This document shows positions 17,849-26,827 of a stretch of 64,000 bases of DNA, piece by piece. The notes under the pieces are model-generated. The model did no database searches and was not told the origin of the DNA. It was given only the letters and a program-made list of their open reading frames with translations. Source of the DNA: Campylobacterales bacterium (GTDB lineage: Bacteria; Campylobacterota; Campylobacteria; Campylobacterales; Sulfurimonadaceae); contig JAPLGM010000029.1 of NCBI GenBank assembly GCA_026390165.1, positions 1 to 64,000 of the forward strand, given 5' to 3'. Position 1 is the first letter of the stretch; each line of letters opens with the position of its first letter. The position numbers and the translations under genes are program-made.

Positions 17849-19648
17849 TTAAAAATAGCAATTCACCCCTGCTCTCATCCGATCATCATTGATATATTGG
17901 TGGTTCAGTTCAAGAGTACCAAAAAAACTCACAGAGGAATTAACTTGCCATTGATGGGAAAACATCCCATGTATCCGATGCGGGGCATCCACATACACCA
18001 TTTCTCCCATTTCAAGGAGCGTCTTCATCCGATTTCCCCAATTGATCGCACCCCCTGCACTCAATCCGATCCCTATATCGCTCTTGAAGCCCACTCGAAC
18101 CTCTGGCTCACTGAGTAAATACCCATACCATCTGTCATTACCAATTGCACTTCCCGCTCCAATACGGGTCACAAAGCTTAATTGATCCACTCCATACTCT
18201 CTGTCCCACCCCGCCCTCATACGCCACGAAAAAGGTTTAAAAAATTGGCTCACAGGGGTGATCGATGAGAGGGATAATATCGTTAAGCGCTCAAGACTCA
18301 CTTTCTCATTCTCAATTCCAACCAATGTATCGAGGAATTCAATTTGCGCACCACTAAGTTGCCCCGTATCGTCTTCGCTCAAATCATGCAATGCAGGTCG
18401 CCAACCTAAAAGAGTCGGGGAACGATTTGCTAACCACCCTTTCGCCAACTCAAACCTAGCAGCATGATGGGCACTATCGGGATTGGATTTTGAATCAATG
18501 GCAAGTAGTTCACCTTGCCCTAACGAAGCTCTTTGACTTAGTAAATTATGATAACGTACGGCATAAACCTCTTTGGTCAATTTGCCTTGAATGTAATCGT
18601 ATTCGATGAGTTCCGCTGCCGCTTCAAGTACATAGCGCCGTTGTGATCTACTAAGATTATCATCAAAAACCACTGTATCACCCTGTGCCAATGATTTTAC
18701 TGTTTGAATTGCTTGCGGATTTAATTTCCGTTCGTACGCCAAAAGCTTCGTCCGCTTAGAGGGGCGATAGTGTTTCTCACCCACTAATTGCTCCTCTTCA
18801 AAAGCTCTTACCGTTTCGGGGGGGATGACATAATAGCTAAAATGATCCCGTAAATGGACACGTGCACGTGCAACCTCAGCAAGCCATAACATATTATAAG
18901 AGCAATTTTCATCCAAAAAATAGTACCACGATGAAATCCGCTGTAACTCCCAAATATGACGCACCATCGCCATCACTTCATCGTGGGTAAGATTAAGATC
19001 ATACTCCCACACATCACGCGATTCGCTGTCACGGTACTCTTTGAGCTTTTCATAATAGGGGAGCATCGAGTAAAATCCGCTATAACCGCCAAAAAGCCCT
19101 TTGTAGGCGAACGATACCCCATTCGTCTCATCCGTTTGGGCAGCATAATTGATGGCGTACGACATCAGCTTGCTCTCCATCGACGAATCAATCCGTAAAA
19201 ATGTATGCCCGAACATTGATGCGGGGGAGTTAATATGAGCACTGGGAAAAACAAGGGTCACTTTTTGGGGATCCATTTTTTCTAATAGAGATGCATATTC
19301 GGTACATTCTCCCTCACCGAACGTCGTATTAAGCTCGCTTTCCAACCATCCTCGACGCGCTGGGAAACGGCAGAATACACTCTCATTACTGCGATTGGTA
19401 TCCTCATTCAACCTTCGAATTATTGTCTCTAATTCACTACTTAGATTGCTTTTTCCATCGGGTGCCAAGAAAAAAGTTTCATCATCAATTTCACTCTCAT
19501 TATAGGGCGCGTGCATCAGTAAATGCCAATAACGGCTTTGGGAAAGTTTGAGAGAGCGGGCTTGTGTAATCAGTTCATCCGTCGATGTTGCATGAACGGC
19601 TAAACTCATGACACACAGTAAAAAGAAAAGGGGCAAAAAAGACCTCAA
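17849..19648 (-). CDS. Lnb-like/DUF4105 periplasmic domain protein
   Basis: This 599-residue exported protein has a signal peptide at 1-20 (cleavage near AVHA). The Lnb N-terminal periplasmic domain (DUF4105) lies at about 120-290 and shows LVFPSAHINSPASMFGHTFLRID, SYAINYAA and LDENCSYNMLWLAEVA. The His and Cys in these segments are conserved in the family and suggest a papain-like/NlpC-type fold; this is an inference. The region after 400 is rich in alternating aromatic residues and ends MRAGVNCYF, resembling a small outer-membrane beta-barrel. The start is a TTG, because a stop lies just upstream in frame and the signal peptide follows directly. A stable hairpin lies 5 bp before the start. 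Confidence 0.8.
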   Translation of the reverse strand: MRSFLPLFFLLCVMSLAVHATSTDELITQARSLKLSQSRYWHLLMHAPYNESEIDDETFFLAPDGKSNLSSELETIIRRLNEDTNRSNESVFCRFPARRGWLESELNTTFGEGECTEYASLLEKMDPQKVTLVFPSAHINSPASMFGHTFLRIDSSMESKLMSYAINYAAQTDETNGVSFAYKGLFGGYSGFYSMLPYYEKLKEYRDSESRDVWEYDLNLTHDEVMAMVRHIWELQRISSWYYFLDENCSYNMLWLAEVARARVHLRDHFSYYVIPPETVRAFEEEQLVGEKHYRPSKRTKLLAYERKLNPQAIQTVKSLAQGDTVVFDDNLSRSQRRYVLEAAAELIEYDYIQGKLTKEVYAVRYHNLLSQRASLGQGELLAIDSKSNPDSAHHAARFELAKGWLANRSPTLLGWRPALHDLSEDDTGQLSGAQIEFLDTLVGIENEKVSLERLTILSLSSITPVSQFFKPFSWRMRAGWDREYGVDQLSFVTRIGAGSAIGNDRWYGYLLSEPEVRVGFKSDIGIGLSAGGAINWGNRMKTLLEMGEMVYVDAPHRIHGMFSHQWQVNSSVSFFGTLELNHQYINDDRMRAGVNCYF

Positions 19649-19653
19649 TATAG

Positions 19654-19680
19654 CTCAGAACGCATAGAATACGTTCCGAG
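19654..19680 (-). terminator. Hairpin between the DUF3015 gene and the Lnb-like gene
   Basis: The 9-bp stem CTCGGAACG/CGTTCTGAG (one G-U pair) has a 9-nt loop. It lies just after the DUF3015 stop and 5 bp before the TTG start of the next gene. The T-run that follows on the minus strand is inside that gene's second to fourth codons (12 nt later), so it may act as an attenuator or as an mRNA-end or processing structure rather than a simple terminator. Confidence 0.5.
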
Positions 19681-19687
19681 AAAGTAA

Positions 19688-20134
19688 TTAACCTGCAATG
19701 GTCGAAACGTTATCCAAAACGGTCGCCATATCCGCTTTTTCAGTCGTATAAATTGCGTTATAATTTGCTTGAAGTGCGGATGCAAATTCTGCTTTGTTTG
19801 CAACATTCAAAAGCTCTGCCAATGTTGAAACACTTTCACCTTGACCGATAGCAATTTCACGAGAGAGCTGATCCATATTGGAAGCGACAAACTCCGCTGC
19901 ACGTTCATTCATTACAAATTTGGCTTTTTTACACCCTGATGTCCCTGACGTGATTCCAAAAGTTTGGTTTGCAGAGGTACCGTTTGTTGTTGCTTGAAGT
20001 GCCAACATCACCGCTGAACTGTCGTCATGAATAATTTGTGAACCTAGACCACACCCTGTTTGATTATTAACCGTTGCAAAACCTGCTGTGGCAAGGGTTG
20101 CTACTGCTACTATACTGATTAAAACTTTTTTCAT
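19688..20134 (-). CDS. DUF3015 family exported protein
   Basis: This 148-residue protein has a clear signal peptide (MKKVLISIVAVATLATAGFA), so it is periplasmic. The mature part has the family features: NNQTGCGLGSQII with the first conserved Cys, LQATTNGTSANQTFGITSGTSGC with the second, then a helical C-terminal half (VASNMDQLSREIAIGQGESVSTLAELL). Two Cys may form a disulfide. The function of DUF3015 proteins is not known. It has its own promoter-like -10 box at 20166-20171 and a strong AAGGGG ribosome-binding site. Confidence 0.85.
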   Translation of the reverse strand: MKKVLISIVAVATLATAGFATVNNQTGCGLGSQIIHDDSSAVMLALQATTNGTSANQTFGITSGTSGCKKAKFVMNERAAEFVASNMDQLSREIAIGQGESVSTLAELLNVANKAEFASALQANYNAIYTTEKADMATVLDNVSTIAG

Positions 20135-20165
20135 CGTGACCCCTTTTATGTGAAATTTATGATTT

Positions 20166-20171
20166 AGTATA
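20166..20171 (-). promoter_or_regulatory. -10 promoter element for the DUF3015 gene
   Basis: On the minus strand this reads TATACT inside TTTTATACTAAAT, 32 bp before the ATG of the DUF3015 gene. Confidence 0.5.
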
Positions 20172-20205
20172 AAAGAGATCCCCTTAAGAGTTTCTTTCTT
20201 TATCT

Positions 20206-21696
20206 TTAAAAAAGTTCAAAATCATTATCAGAACTTTCTACGCTTTTAAACTCATCCGATAACGCCAACTCTATTTGCAAACACGTACTAAAAAGAGACG
20301 TATCAATATAATGGATATCTAATGCACTTTGAGCAATGAATATATTGTTATTCCAGCTTGCAAGATCATCTTTAATACTACGAATCAATAAACAAAGTTT
20401 ATTCAACATTTTCATATCAATTTTAGTGGTATCAATCGATATTAATAACATTTTAAGAGAACGAATAGCATATGCCAAATCGTCAAACTCAAATAATAAC
20501 CCAATTTTACGTGCATATATTTCAAACGCATCCGCAATCGTTATAAGCATTGCAAAATTACTATCAGATTGAAGCTCATCAATAGCACTCTCCAAATCTC
20601 TGTCAATTTCTTGAAGTTCCTGTAGTTCTTGTAATACTTCATCATCAAGTTCTTGGACATACACGTGTGCCGTTGTTTTAATTTTGTGCGATCGGCGCAA
20701 AACTTCTCTCTCTTCATCATTAATAAAACGCGTAGATGCTATATCCAAATCGTTTACAACTTCTATTGATTTTAAAGATTGACCTTTTGATACAGAAGAA
20801 GTAACAGGAGGAACAAATGAATAGCGACGCTTTTTGATGATGAACTCTTCGAGTATTTCCGTATAATTTTTAATTTTAACTTTTTGATACTCTTCCCATG
20901 TAACGTCGTTAAAAGTAATCATAACACTTATACTGTCGTTGCCATCGAGTTCCAATTCACGCATCATAATGCGATAAATTTTTCGCCCCTTCAAACGTGT
21001 TATGGAAATTTTGTTCATGGAGGGGTCATTACGATTATACGCATCAAGACTGGGGAGAAATCCAACCCTTTTATCGAAAAAACTATCCAATGAGACTCTA
21101 TTTTCGAGTAACATCTCCAAATTGGTTCGTTGAAACAACTCAATAAATGGCTGATTGACATAGCGGATGGTTTGATTCGTATAGATAATGCAGGGATTTG
21201 GAAATGCATTAGTGATTTGGGTCATCACCTGTTCAGACATTTTATTAATTTTATCTTGGACTTTTCGTTGCTCCAGCTCTTCTAATTTTTTTCTATTTTC
21301 TAAAAGCAAGGCTATTTTATAAAAAGCCTCTTTCGCTTGCTCTGCTTGAATCGGTTTTAATAAATACTGATCCACTTTTAATTCGATGGATGAAAGAAAA
21401 TAGTCCGAGTCGCTAAAGGCCGTAGTAATAATAACGGGAATCTCAGGTGATTTGACTCTTATTACCCGTATCATTTCTAAACCATTCATATTTGGCATCT
21501 GTATGTCAGTAATAATGATATCAGTGGGATGTTCATTAAACAAATCCAATCCCATTTTTCCATCTGATGCAACAAGAACGTGTTTAAAAAACAGCTTCAA
21601 AATTGAAACTATATTTTTTCGAATACTCTCCTCATCTTCAACATATAAAACAGTATAGCCACTTGTAACTTTCTGAATCTCTTTTAAAATTAACAT
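20206..21696 (-). CDS. Response regulator with PAS-like domain (REC-PAS-helical output)
   Basis: This 496-residue cytoplasmic signalling protein begins with a receiver domain (residues ~12-130). Acidic pocket E20-D21-E22, phosphoacceptor D64 in IIITDIQMP and the Lys of LLKPIQ are all present. A PAS-like domain follows a short coiled coil, at about 160-270 (NAFPNPCIIYTNQTIRYVNQPF, later MITFNDVT). The rest (275-496) is helical and acidic without a DNA-binding or enzymatic motif I recognise. It ends 509 bases before the internal features of no other gene and starts 11 bp after the GGDEF/EAL regulator stops, so the two are probably co-transcribed. The output mechanism is unknown. Confidence 0.8.
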   Translation of the reverse strand: MLILKEIQKVTSGYTVLYVEDEESIRKNIVSILKLFFKHVLVASDGKMGLDLFNEHPTDIIITDIQMPNMNGLEMIRVIRVKSPEIPVIITTAFSDSDYFLSSIELKVDQYLLKPIQAEQAKEAFYKIALLLENRKKLEELEQRKVQDKINKMSEQVMTQITNAFPNPCIIYTNQTIRYVNQPFIELFQRTNLEMLLENRVSLDSFFDKRVGFLPSLDAYNRNDPSMNKISITRLKGRKIYRIMMRELELDGNDSISVMITFNDVTWEEYQKVKIKNYTEILEEFIIKKRRYSFVPPVTSSVSKGQSLKSIEVVNDLDIASTRFINDEEREVLRRSHKIKTTAHVYVQELDDEVLQELQELQEIDRDLESAIDELQSDSNFAMLITIADAFEIYARKIGLLFEFDDLAYAIRSLKMLLISIDTTKIDMKMLNKLCLLIRSIKDDLASWNNNIFIAQSALDIHYIDTSLFSTCLQIELALSDEFKSVESSDNDFELF

Positions 21697-21707
21697 TTAA
21701 ACCTCTT

Positions 21708-23390
21708 TTAGCAGTAAGATTTTGGTTCACCAAAATAATACCCTTGGGTATAATCGATATCAAGTTCAAGAACTTTTTCATAAACAGCTCGACTATGGAC
21801 AAACTCTGCTATAACTTTCGCACCGATACTCTTCGCAAAATTGGTAATGCTCTGCGCTATTTTATAACTGTTCTCATCCGTATCAATAAACTTAATAAAA
21901 GTACCGTCGATTTTAATATAATCAACTTGAAGCCGATGAACACGCTCGAAATTTGAATTTTGCGTCCCAAAATCATCAATAGCCAATTGAAATCCTATCA
22001 ATTTCAGATCATTAAGCTGGTTGAGATTGGATTCAGTGGCGTAGGTACTCACCCCTTCCAGCACTTCTAAAATAACCCGATTGGGATCAATCGCGTATTT
22101 TTGTGCCGATTCTTTTAAAAAATCAATCAGATAACCATCATTGAGATCAGGCTCACTAATATTAATCGAAAAGCTAAAAGGCTTATCCCTAAAAAATAAA
22201 AAACTTTTTTCAATCATAATACGGGTGATACTGGGGAGCATTCCACTCACTTCTGCTGCTTTAATGAAGAAAGCGGGAAGGATAACATGCCCATTATCGC
22301 CTACAATCCGTGCTAAACACTCATATTTCTCAATCTCTTCCGTTTTATTATTGATAATTTGGTGAAAATAAGGGGTAATTTGATCCTCATTAAGTGCATC
22401 AAAAAGGAGTGGAATGTGACGTTGTATCTCTTTTTGATACGATTCAAAGCGTGAGTCAGGATCATAGGTTTTAATGCGGTTTTTCCCCAATAACCTTGCC
22501 TCTTTAAGGGCAAGATGGGCATTTTTCAAAAGATCAAAGCCCCCTTGAGCAATAGCGATAGTTGCCGTGAATCTAACTGAAATTTTTCCATCTTTAATGG
22601 GGAAAGTCGCAATTTTATTTTGAAGTTCTTCGGCAAATGATTGAACCTCCGGCAAACTCCCTTCACGCCAAAGAAATGCAAATTCATCATGCCCAAAACG
22701 AAAAACATTGACGTCTGGTGGGCTATTTAGTTGAAGAAAATTAGCAATATTATAGAGAATAACATCTCCGCTGCTATAGCCATAACTAATGTTTATATTA
22801 TCGAAATTATCAATATTTAATAGAAGTAAAATCTTATTATCCTCTACTTTTACCATATTATTAAATTTATGACGATTATACAATCCCGTCAATGTATCAA
22901 TATTGGCTAGTTTTTGTAATTCATTTGTTTTCTTTTTTACTTCATTTTCAAGACGAGTGTAATACTCACTAACTATTTTTTTGGCCTCTATCATATTTGC
23001 CAGTTTTCGTAAAACATCTTTCATCTGTTCAACTTCAATGGGCTTCATGATAAAGCCATCAACCCCCACCCGTATCGCTGGCAATAAATATTCACTCTCA
23101 TTATGGGCAGAGATCAGAACTACTTGTTGAAAAGGATTTTTATTTTTTATTTTTTCGGCAAGTTCAATTCCATTCATCTTGGGCATATTAATATCGGTAA
23201 AAACAATATCATACACCACTCTTTCGTATTCATTCCATCCCTCTTCTCCATCTTGGGCAATAACAACATTTGCGAATAATAGGCTAAAGACTTGACTTAC
23301 TTGTCTTCTTGATGCTTCATCGTCCTCAATATAGAGAACAGTTAAATCTTTTGTTTGTTCTTTAAGAACTAAAACTGATTCCATCCCCAT
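21708..23390 (-). CDS. Response regulator with GGDEF and EAL domains
   Basis: This 560-residue REC-GGDEF-EAL protein is of the cyclic-di-GMP signalling class. The receiver (~15-135) has E22-D23-D24, D66 in FTDINMP and the Lys of IMKPIE. The GGDEF domain (~165-315) starts DTLTGLYNRHKFNN, but its active-site loop reads FGHDEF instead of GGDEF, so diguanylate cyclase activity is doubtful. The EAL domain (~325-558) reads ECLAR for EALLR and keeps NINIS, the Glu of LEVLEG, DDFGT, YIKIDG, IAEF and QGYYFGEP, so phosphodiesterase activity remains possible. A start two codons later (ATG at 23384) is also plausible. It is divergent from the histidine kinase at 23535 across a 144-bp shared promoter region. 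Confidence 0.9.
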   Translation of the reverse strand: MGMESVLVLKEQTKDLTVLYIEDDEASRRQVSQVFSLLFANVVIAQDGEEGWNEYERVVYDIVFTDINMPKMNGIELAEKIKNKNPFQQVVLISAHNESEYLLPAIRVGVDGFIMKPIEVEQMKDVLRKLANMIEAKKIVSEYYTRLENEVKKKTNELQKLANIDTLTGLYNRHKFNNMVKVEDNKILLLLNIDNFDNINISYGYSSGDVILYNIANFLQLNSPPDVNVFRFGHDEFAFLWREGSLPEVQSFAEELQNKIATFPIKDGKISVRFTATIAIAQGGFDLLKNAHLALKEARLLGKNRIKTYDPDSRFESYQKEIQRHIPLLFDALNEDQITPYFHQIINNKTEEIEKYECLARIVGDNGHVILPAFFIKAAEVSGMLPSITRIMIEKSFLFFRDKPFSFSINISEPDLNDGYLIDFLKESAQKYAIDPNRVILEVLEGVSTYATESNLNQLNDLKLIGFQLAIDDFGTQNSNFERVHRLQVDYIKIDGTFIKFIDTDENSYKIAQSITNFAKSIGAKVIAEFVHSRAVYEKVLELDIDYTQGYYFGEPKSYC

Positions 23391-23534
23391 CCTTTATGCC
23401 GTTACTATGGATAACTTAATATTAGATATTGTAGCGTCTCTTTCAAAAATGTTTCTTAAAGTTATTAATTGTAATATATTACTTTGGAAATGCACTATTA
23501 TTACTGCCTAAAATAAAAAGAAGAGGGAGATAAA

Positions 23535-24833
23535 ATGATTAAATCACTAAAATATTTAAATACCCTCTGTTCTTCACGCTTCACCAAATTCACCTACGCT
23601 GTTGTGTTACTAACATCATTATTTGGAGTAGTACATCTCATTCATAGCAATTTTGTGAATGCCCTTATCGATTTAAGTATAGCTCTTCTCTCCCTTATAA
23701 ATCTAAAAGTACCAAATTCTTATCATACGTGTTTGCATAAAATAAATGTTTTTAACTTTATTGGAGCCTCTCTATTAATTTACCTCCTTTTTTCAGGGGG
23801 GACAGCTCGCACCGGATGGTTATGGATTCTTATGTATCCCGCATTTGTTTTTCTCCTTGACTCTAAAAAAAGAGGAGTACGATGGATACTCTCATTTGCC
23901 GTTATAATCCTCCTCTCCAATCTTCTCCAGTATATGCAGTGGATCGAAACTGCCTACAATCATACAGAGCTTTCTATCCTCTTTATTGTGTACGGATTAA
24001 CGGCTTATTTGCTTTATTTATTTAAAAAAGAGATTACCTACTATGTTGATCAGATCAAATCGCTTAATAGTGTATTGGAAAGAAGGGTAGCATCTGAAAT
24101 AGAAAAGAACCGAAAAAAAGATAAACTGCTAAACAATCAAGCCAAGCAAGCACAGATGGGGGAGATGATCTCAATGATAGCTCACCAATGGCGACAACCG
24201 CTCAATGCCATCAGTGCCGCCTCTATCAATCTAAATTTTCAAAGTAAACTGGAGTTGCTCAACGAGCAAACCATTCAAGAGATAACTCAATTTATCCAAA
24301 ATAAAACGAAAGAGATGTCAGAGGTGATTGATACCTTTGTAGAATTTATCAAACCTGATCATCAAAGTAAAGATTTTTTCCCTCTCGAAGCTATTCATAA
24401 AACATTAAGTATTATAAGCTCTCAACTTTCTAATCATAATATCACCATCGAGGTCACTCATACGGAAGCGTTTATGACCTATAGGCTTAATGGAGTTATT
24501 AATTTATTGGAACAAATACTATTAAATCTGCTCATTAATTCACGCGATGCTTTCAATGAACATCCCGATATAAAAGAGAGAAAAATCACTCTCTTTGGTG
24601 ATGAAAACGGCAAGATCATTTTTGAAGACAACGCAGGGGGGATCACGAAAGAGATTCAGGAAAAGGTATTCAATCCCTATTTTACAACTAAAGAGGTGGG
24701 GAAAGGGACAGGATTGGGACTTTATATGGCTCTCAAGATTATGAGAGACCATTTTGGAGGGGATTTAACCTACAAACCAACGGAGGGTGGAAGCCGTTTT
24801 ATTTTGACATTCGTCAATGATTTGAAATCGTAG
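23535..24833 (+). CDS. Membrane-bound sensor histidine kinase
   Basis: This 432-residue kinase has five or six predicted membrane helices in the first ~170 residues (for example FTYAVVLLTSLFGVVHLI, IGASLLIYLLF and LFIVYGLTAYLLYLF). A coiled coil at 175-205 leads to the H-box with H217 in MIAHQWRQPLNAIS. The C-terminal HATPase domain has the N-box LLNLLINSRDAF, G1 EDNAGGI, and G2 GKGTGLGLYMALKIM. No separate periplasmic sensor is visible, so it may sense through the membrane domain. A strong AGAGGGAG Shine-Dalgarno site precedes the ATG. The gene leads the plus-strand signalling operon, and its H-box and ATPase closely resemble those of the next gene. Confidence 0.92.
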   Translation: MIKSLKYLNTLCSSRFTKFTYAVVLLTSLFGVVHLIHSNFVNALIDLSIALLSLINLKVPNSYHTCLHKINVFNFIGASLLIYLLFSGGTARTGWLWILMYPAFVFLLDSKKRGVRWILSFAVIILLSNLLQYMQWIETAYNHTELSILFIVYGLTAYLLYLFKKEITYYVDQIKSLNSVLERRVASEIEKNRKKDKLLNNQAKQAQMGEMISMIAHQWRQPLNAISAASINLNFQSKLELLNEQTIQEITQFIQNKTKEMSEVIDTFVEFIKPDHQSKDFFPLEAIHKTLSIISSQLSNHNITIEVTHTEAFMTYRLNGVINLLEQILLNLLINSRDAFNEHPDIKERKITLFGDENGKIIFEDNAGGITKEIQEKVFNPYFTTKEVGKGTGLGLYMALKIMRDHFGGDLTYKPTEGGSRFILTFVNDLKS

Positions 24834-24845
24834 AGGAGACTATTG

Positions 24846-26825
24846 ATGTTTACACTCAATCACAATTATCACGATGATGCTACACTTGAGGGATGGTTGG
24901 ATGAAAATAGTTTTGCAAAGAAACAAGAATGCCTTGTACAATTTTTTTGTGGTCAAATCAAAAAAAGTACAATGGAACACATTGCCTCGCTATTGGCAAA
25001 AGAACTCCCTTTAGCACATATAATAGGTTCAACTAGCGATGGGGAGATTATCGGGAATAGAGTTTTAACTGAATCAATCGTCATAAGTTGCAGTGTATTT
25101 GAGCAAAGTAGACTCCACTCGGCAAAAAAGAACTATAATGGAGATTCATATACCCTTGGAAGAGAGATTTGTACCGAACTCGATAATGAAGAGATTAAAG
25201 CAATTATTTTTTTTACGGCAGGGTTAGATTTAAACGGTGAAGAGTTTTTAAACGGTGTCCGAAGTGTTTCAGGAGATAGATATATCATCGCTGGGGGGGT
25301 AGCAGGAGATAATGCCCAGTTCACCGGTACATACGTTGCTCACCGCGACACAATTCTCGACTATGGGTGCGTTGGAATCGCTCTTTGTGGATCACAATTG
25401 CATGCTATAAATCAATACCATCTTGGATTGAAGGCAGTGGGATTGCCCATGAAGGTGACGAGAGCCCAAGGGAACCGTGTTTATGAAATAAACCATCACT
25501 CTGCGGTATCGATTTACGAAAAATATCTAAGCAAACCCATTGCAAATCAGCTTCCTAAAATCGGATTGGAGTTTCCGCTCATCATTGAGCGCCATGGTAT
25601 TAAGCTAGCACGCGCCTGTCTCAAGAGACTCGACGATGATTCATTAATCTTTGCTGGAAACATTGCGGTAGGAGAGATGGTCCGTTTTGGTGTGGGGGAT
25701 ATGTATACGATTCTCGAAGAGAGCAAAGAGGTATGTAACCATACCCAAAAGAATTTTCACCCAGAGAGTATATTTGTCTATTCGTGTATGGCGAGAAGAC
25801 GGCTCTTAAAAAATTCCTCTCCATTTGAGTTAAAAAATCTCTCTATGCAGTGTACGATTAATGGATTTTACACCTATGGTGAATTCTTTTCTGATAAAAA
25901 TGACAACTATATGATGAGCGAAAGCATGACCCTTTTGGGATTAAGCGAATCGTCCACAAACGATATTGACCCTGTCAATAGACTTTTGGAGGAAAAGGAT
26001 CCTCGCTCACCCAATATTGTGGCACAAGCTCTGACGTATATGATAAACGTCGTTAGCAAGGAGTGGGAAGAGCGATTAAACGAAGAGATAGCGAAAAACA
26101 GGGAAATAGAGAGAATCGATTTTCAAAATACTAAACTGATTCAGATGGGAGAGCTGGTGAGTATGATAGCGCACCAATGGCGACAACCGCTGAACGCATT
26201 GAGTGCTGCCGCTATCAACATGTCACTCCTCTCCAGCATGGGAAAACTTGAATTACAACAGGTTCAAGAAAGCAGCCGTTTTATTCAAGAACAGTGTCAA
26301 AAGATGTCACAAACTATCGATACCTTTATCAATTTTGTAAAACCGGCAAAAGAGAGTCAATCATTTACTTTACAACATACGATAGAAGCAATAATGCAAA
26401 TTATCGGGAGTCAGATGAGCAGCCATAACATTGACATAACAATGCAACAACTCGATGAGACCATTTCTATAGATGGCTATGAGGATTTGCTCGAACAAGT
26501 GCTGTTAAATCTTATATCCAATACGAAAGATGCCTTTGATAATCAGAGCATAGTGGAAAGAAAGCTAACCATTACTGTCACTATAAAAGAGGGGATTCCA
26601 CGAATTATTATGGAAGACAATGCGGGGGGGATACCAGTAGATGCACGTGAAAAGATATTCAACCCCTATTTTACGACCAAATCACCCGGAAAAGGGACGG
26701 GGATCGGTCTATATATGAGCATCAACATTATGCGCAAAAGTTTTAATGGCGACTTGCTCTACACCCCCCTACCCAACGGAAGTCGGTTCGAGCTTATTTT
26801 AGGGCAACAAAAAAAGGGAAAATAA
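24846..26825 (+). CDS. FIST-domain histidine kinase
   Basis: This 659-residue cytoplasmic kinase has a FIST N domain at about 20-215 (with IIGSTSDGEIIG, FFTAGLDLNGEEFLNGV and AGGVAGDNAQF) and a FIST C domain at about 220-375 (ending in FVYSCMARRRLL and GFYTYGEFF). FIST domains are proposed to bind small ligands such as amino acids. A coiled coil at 400-430 leads to the H-box with H443 in MIAHQWRQPLNALS, then N-box LLNLISNTKDAF, EDNAGGIP and GKGTGIGLYMSINIM. I use the ATG at 24846, because GAGGAG lies 8 nt upstream; a TTG just before it is the alternative. No membrane segment is seen. It follows the membrane kinase by 12 bp and precedes a response regulator by 2 bp. Confidence 0.92.
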   Translation: MFTLNHNYHDDATLEGWLDENSFAKKQECLVQFFCGQIKKSTMEHIASLLAKELPLAHIIGSTSDGEIIGNRVLTESIVISCSVFEQSRLHSAKKNYNGDSYTLGREICTELDNEEIKAIIFFTAGLDLNGEEFLNGVRSVSGDRYIIAGGVAGDNAQFTGTYVAHRDTILDYGCVGIALCGSQLHAINQYHLGLKAVGLPMKVTRAQGNRVYEINHHSAVSIYEKYLSKPIANQLPKIGLEFPLIIERHGIKLARACLKRLDDDSLIFAGNIAVGEMVRFGVGDMYTILEESKEVCNHTQKNFHPESIFVYSCMARRRLLKNSSPFELKNLSMQCTINGFYTYGEFFSDKNDNYMMSESMTLLGLSESSTNDIDPVNRLLEEKDPRSPNIVAQALTYMINVVSKEWEERLNEEIAKNREIERIDFQNTKLIQMGELVSMIAHQWRQPLNALSAAAINMSLLSSMGKLELQQVQESSRFIQEQCQKMSQTIDTFINFVKPAKESQSFTLQHTIEAIMQIIGSQMSSHNIDITMQQLDETISIDGYEDLLEQVLLNLISNTKDAFDNQSIVERKLTITVTIKEGIPRIIMEDNAGGIPVDAREKIFNPYFTTKSPGKGTGIGLYMSINIMRKSFNGDLLYTPLPNGSRFELILGQQKKGK

Positions 26826-26827
26826 TT

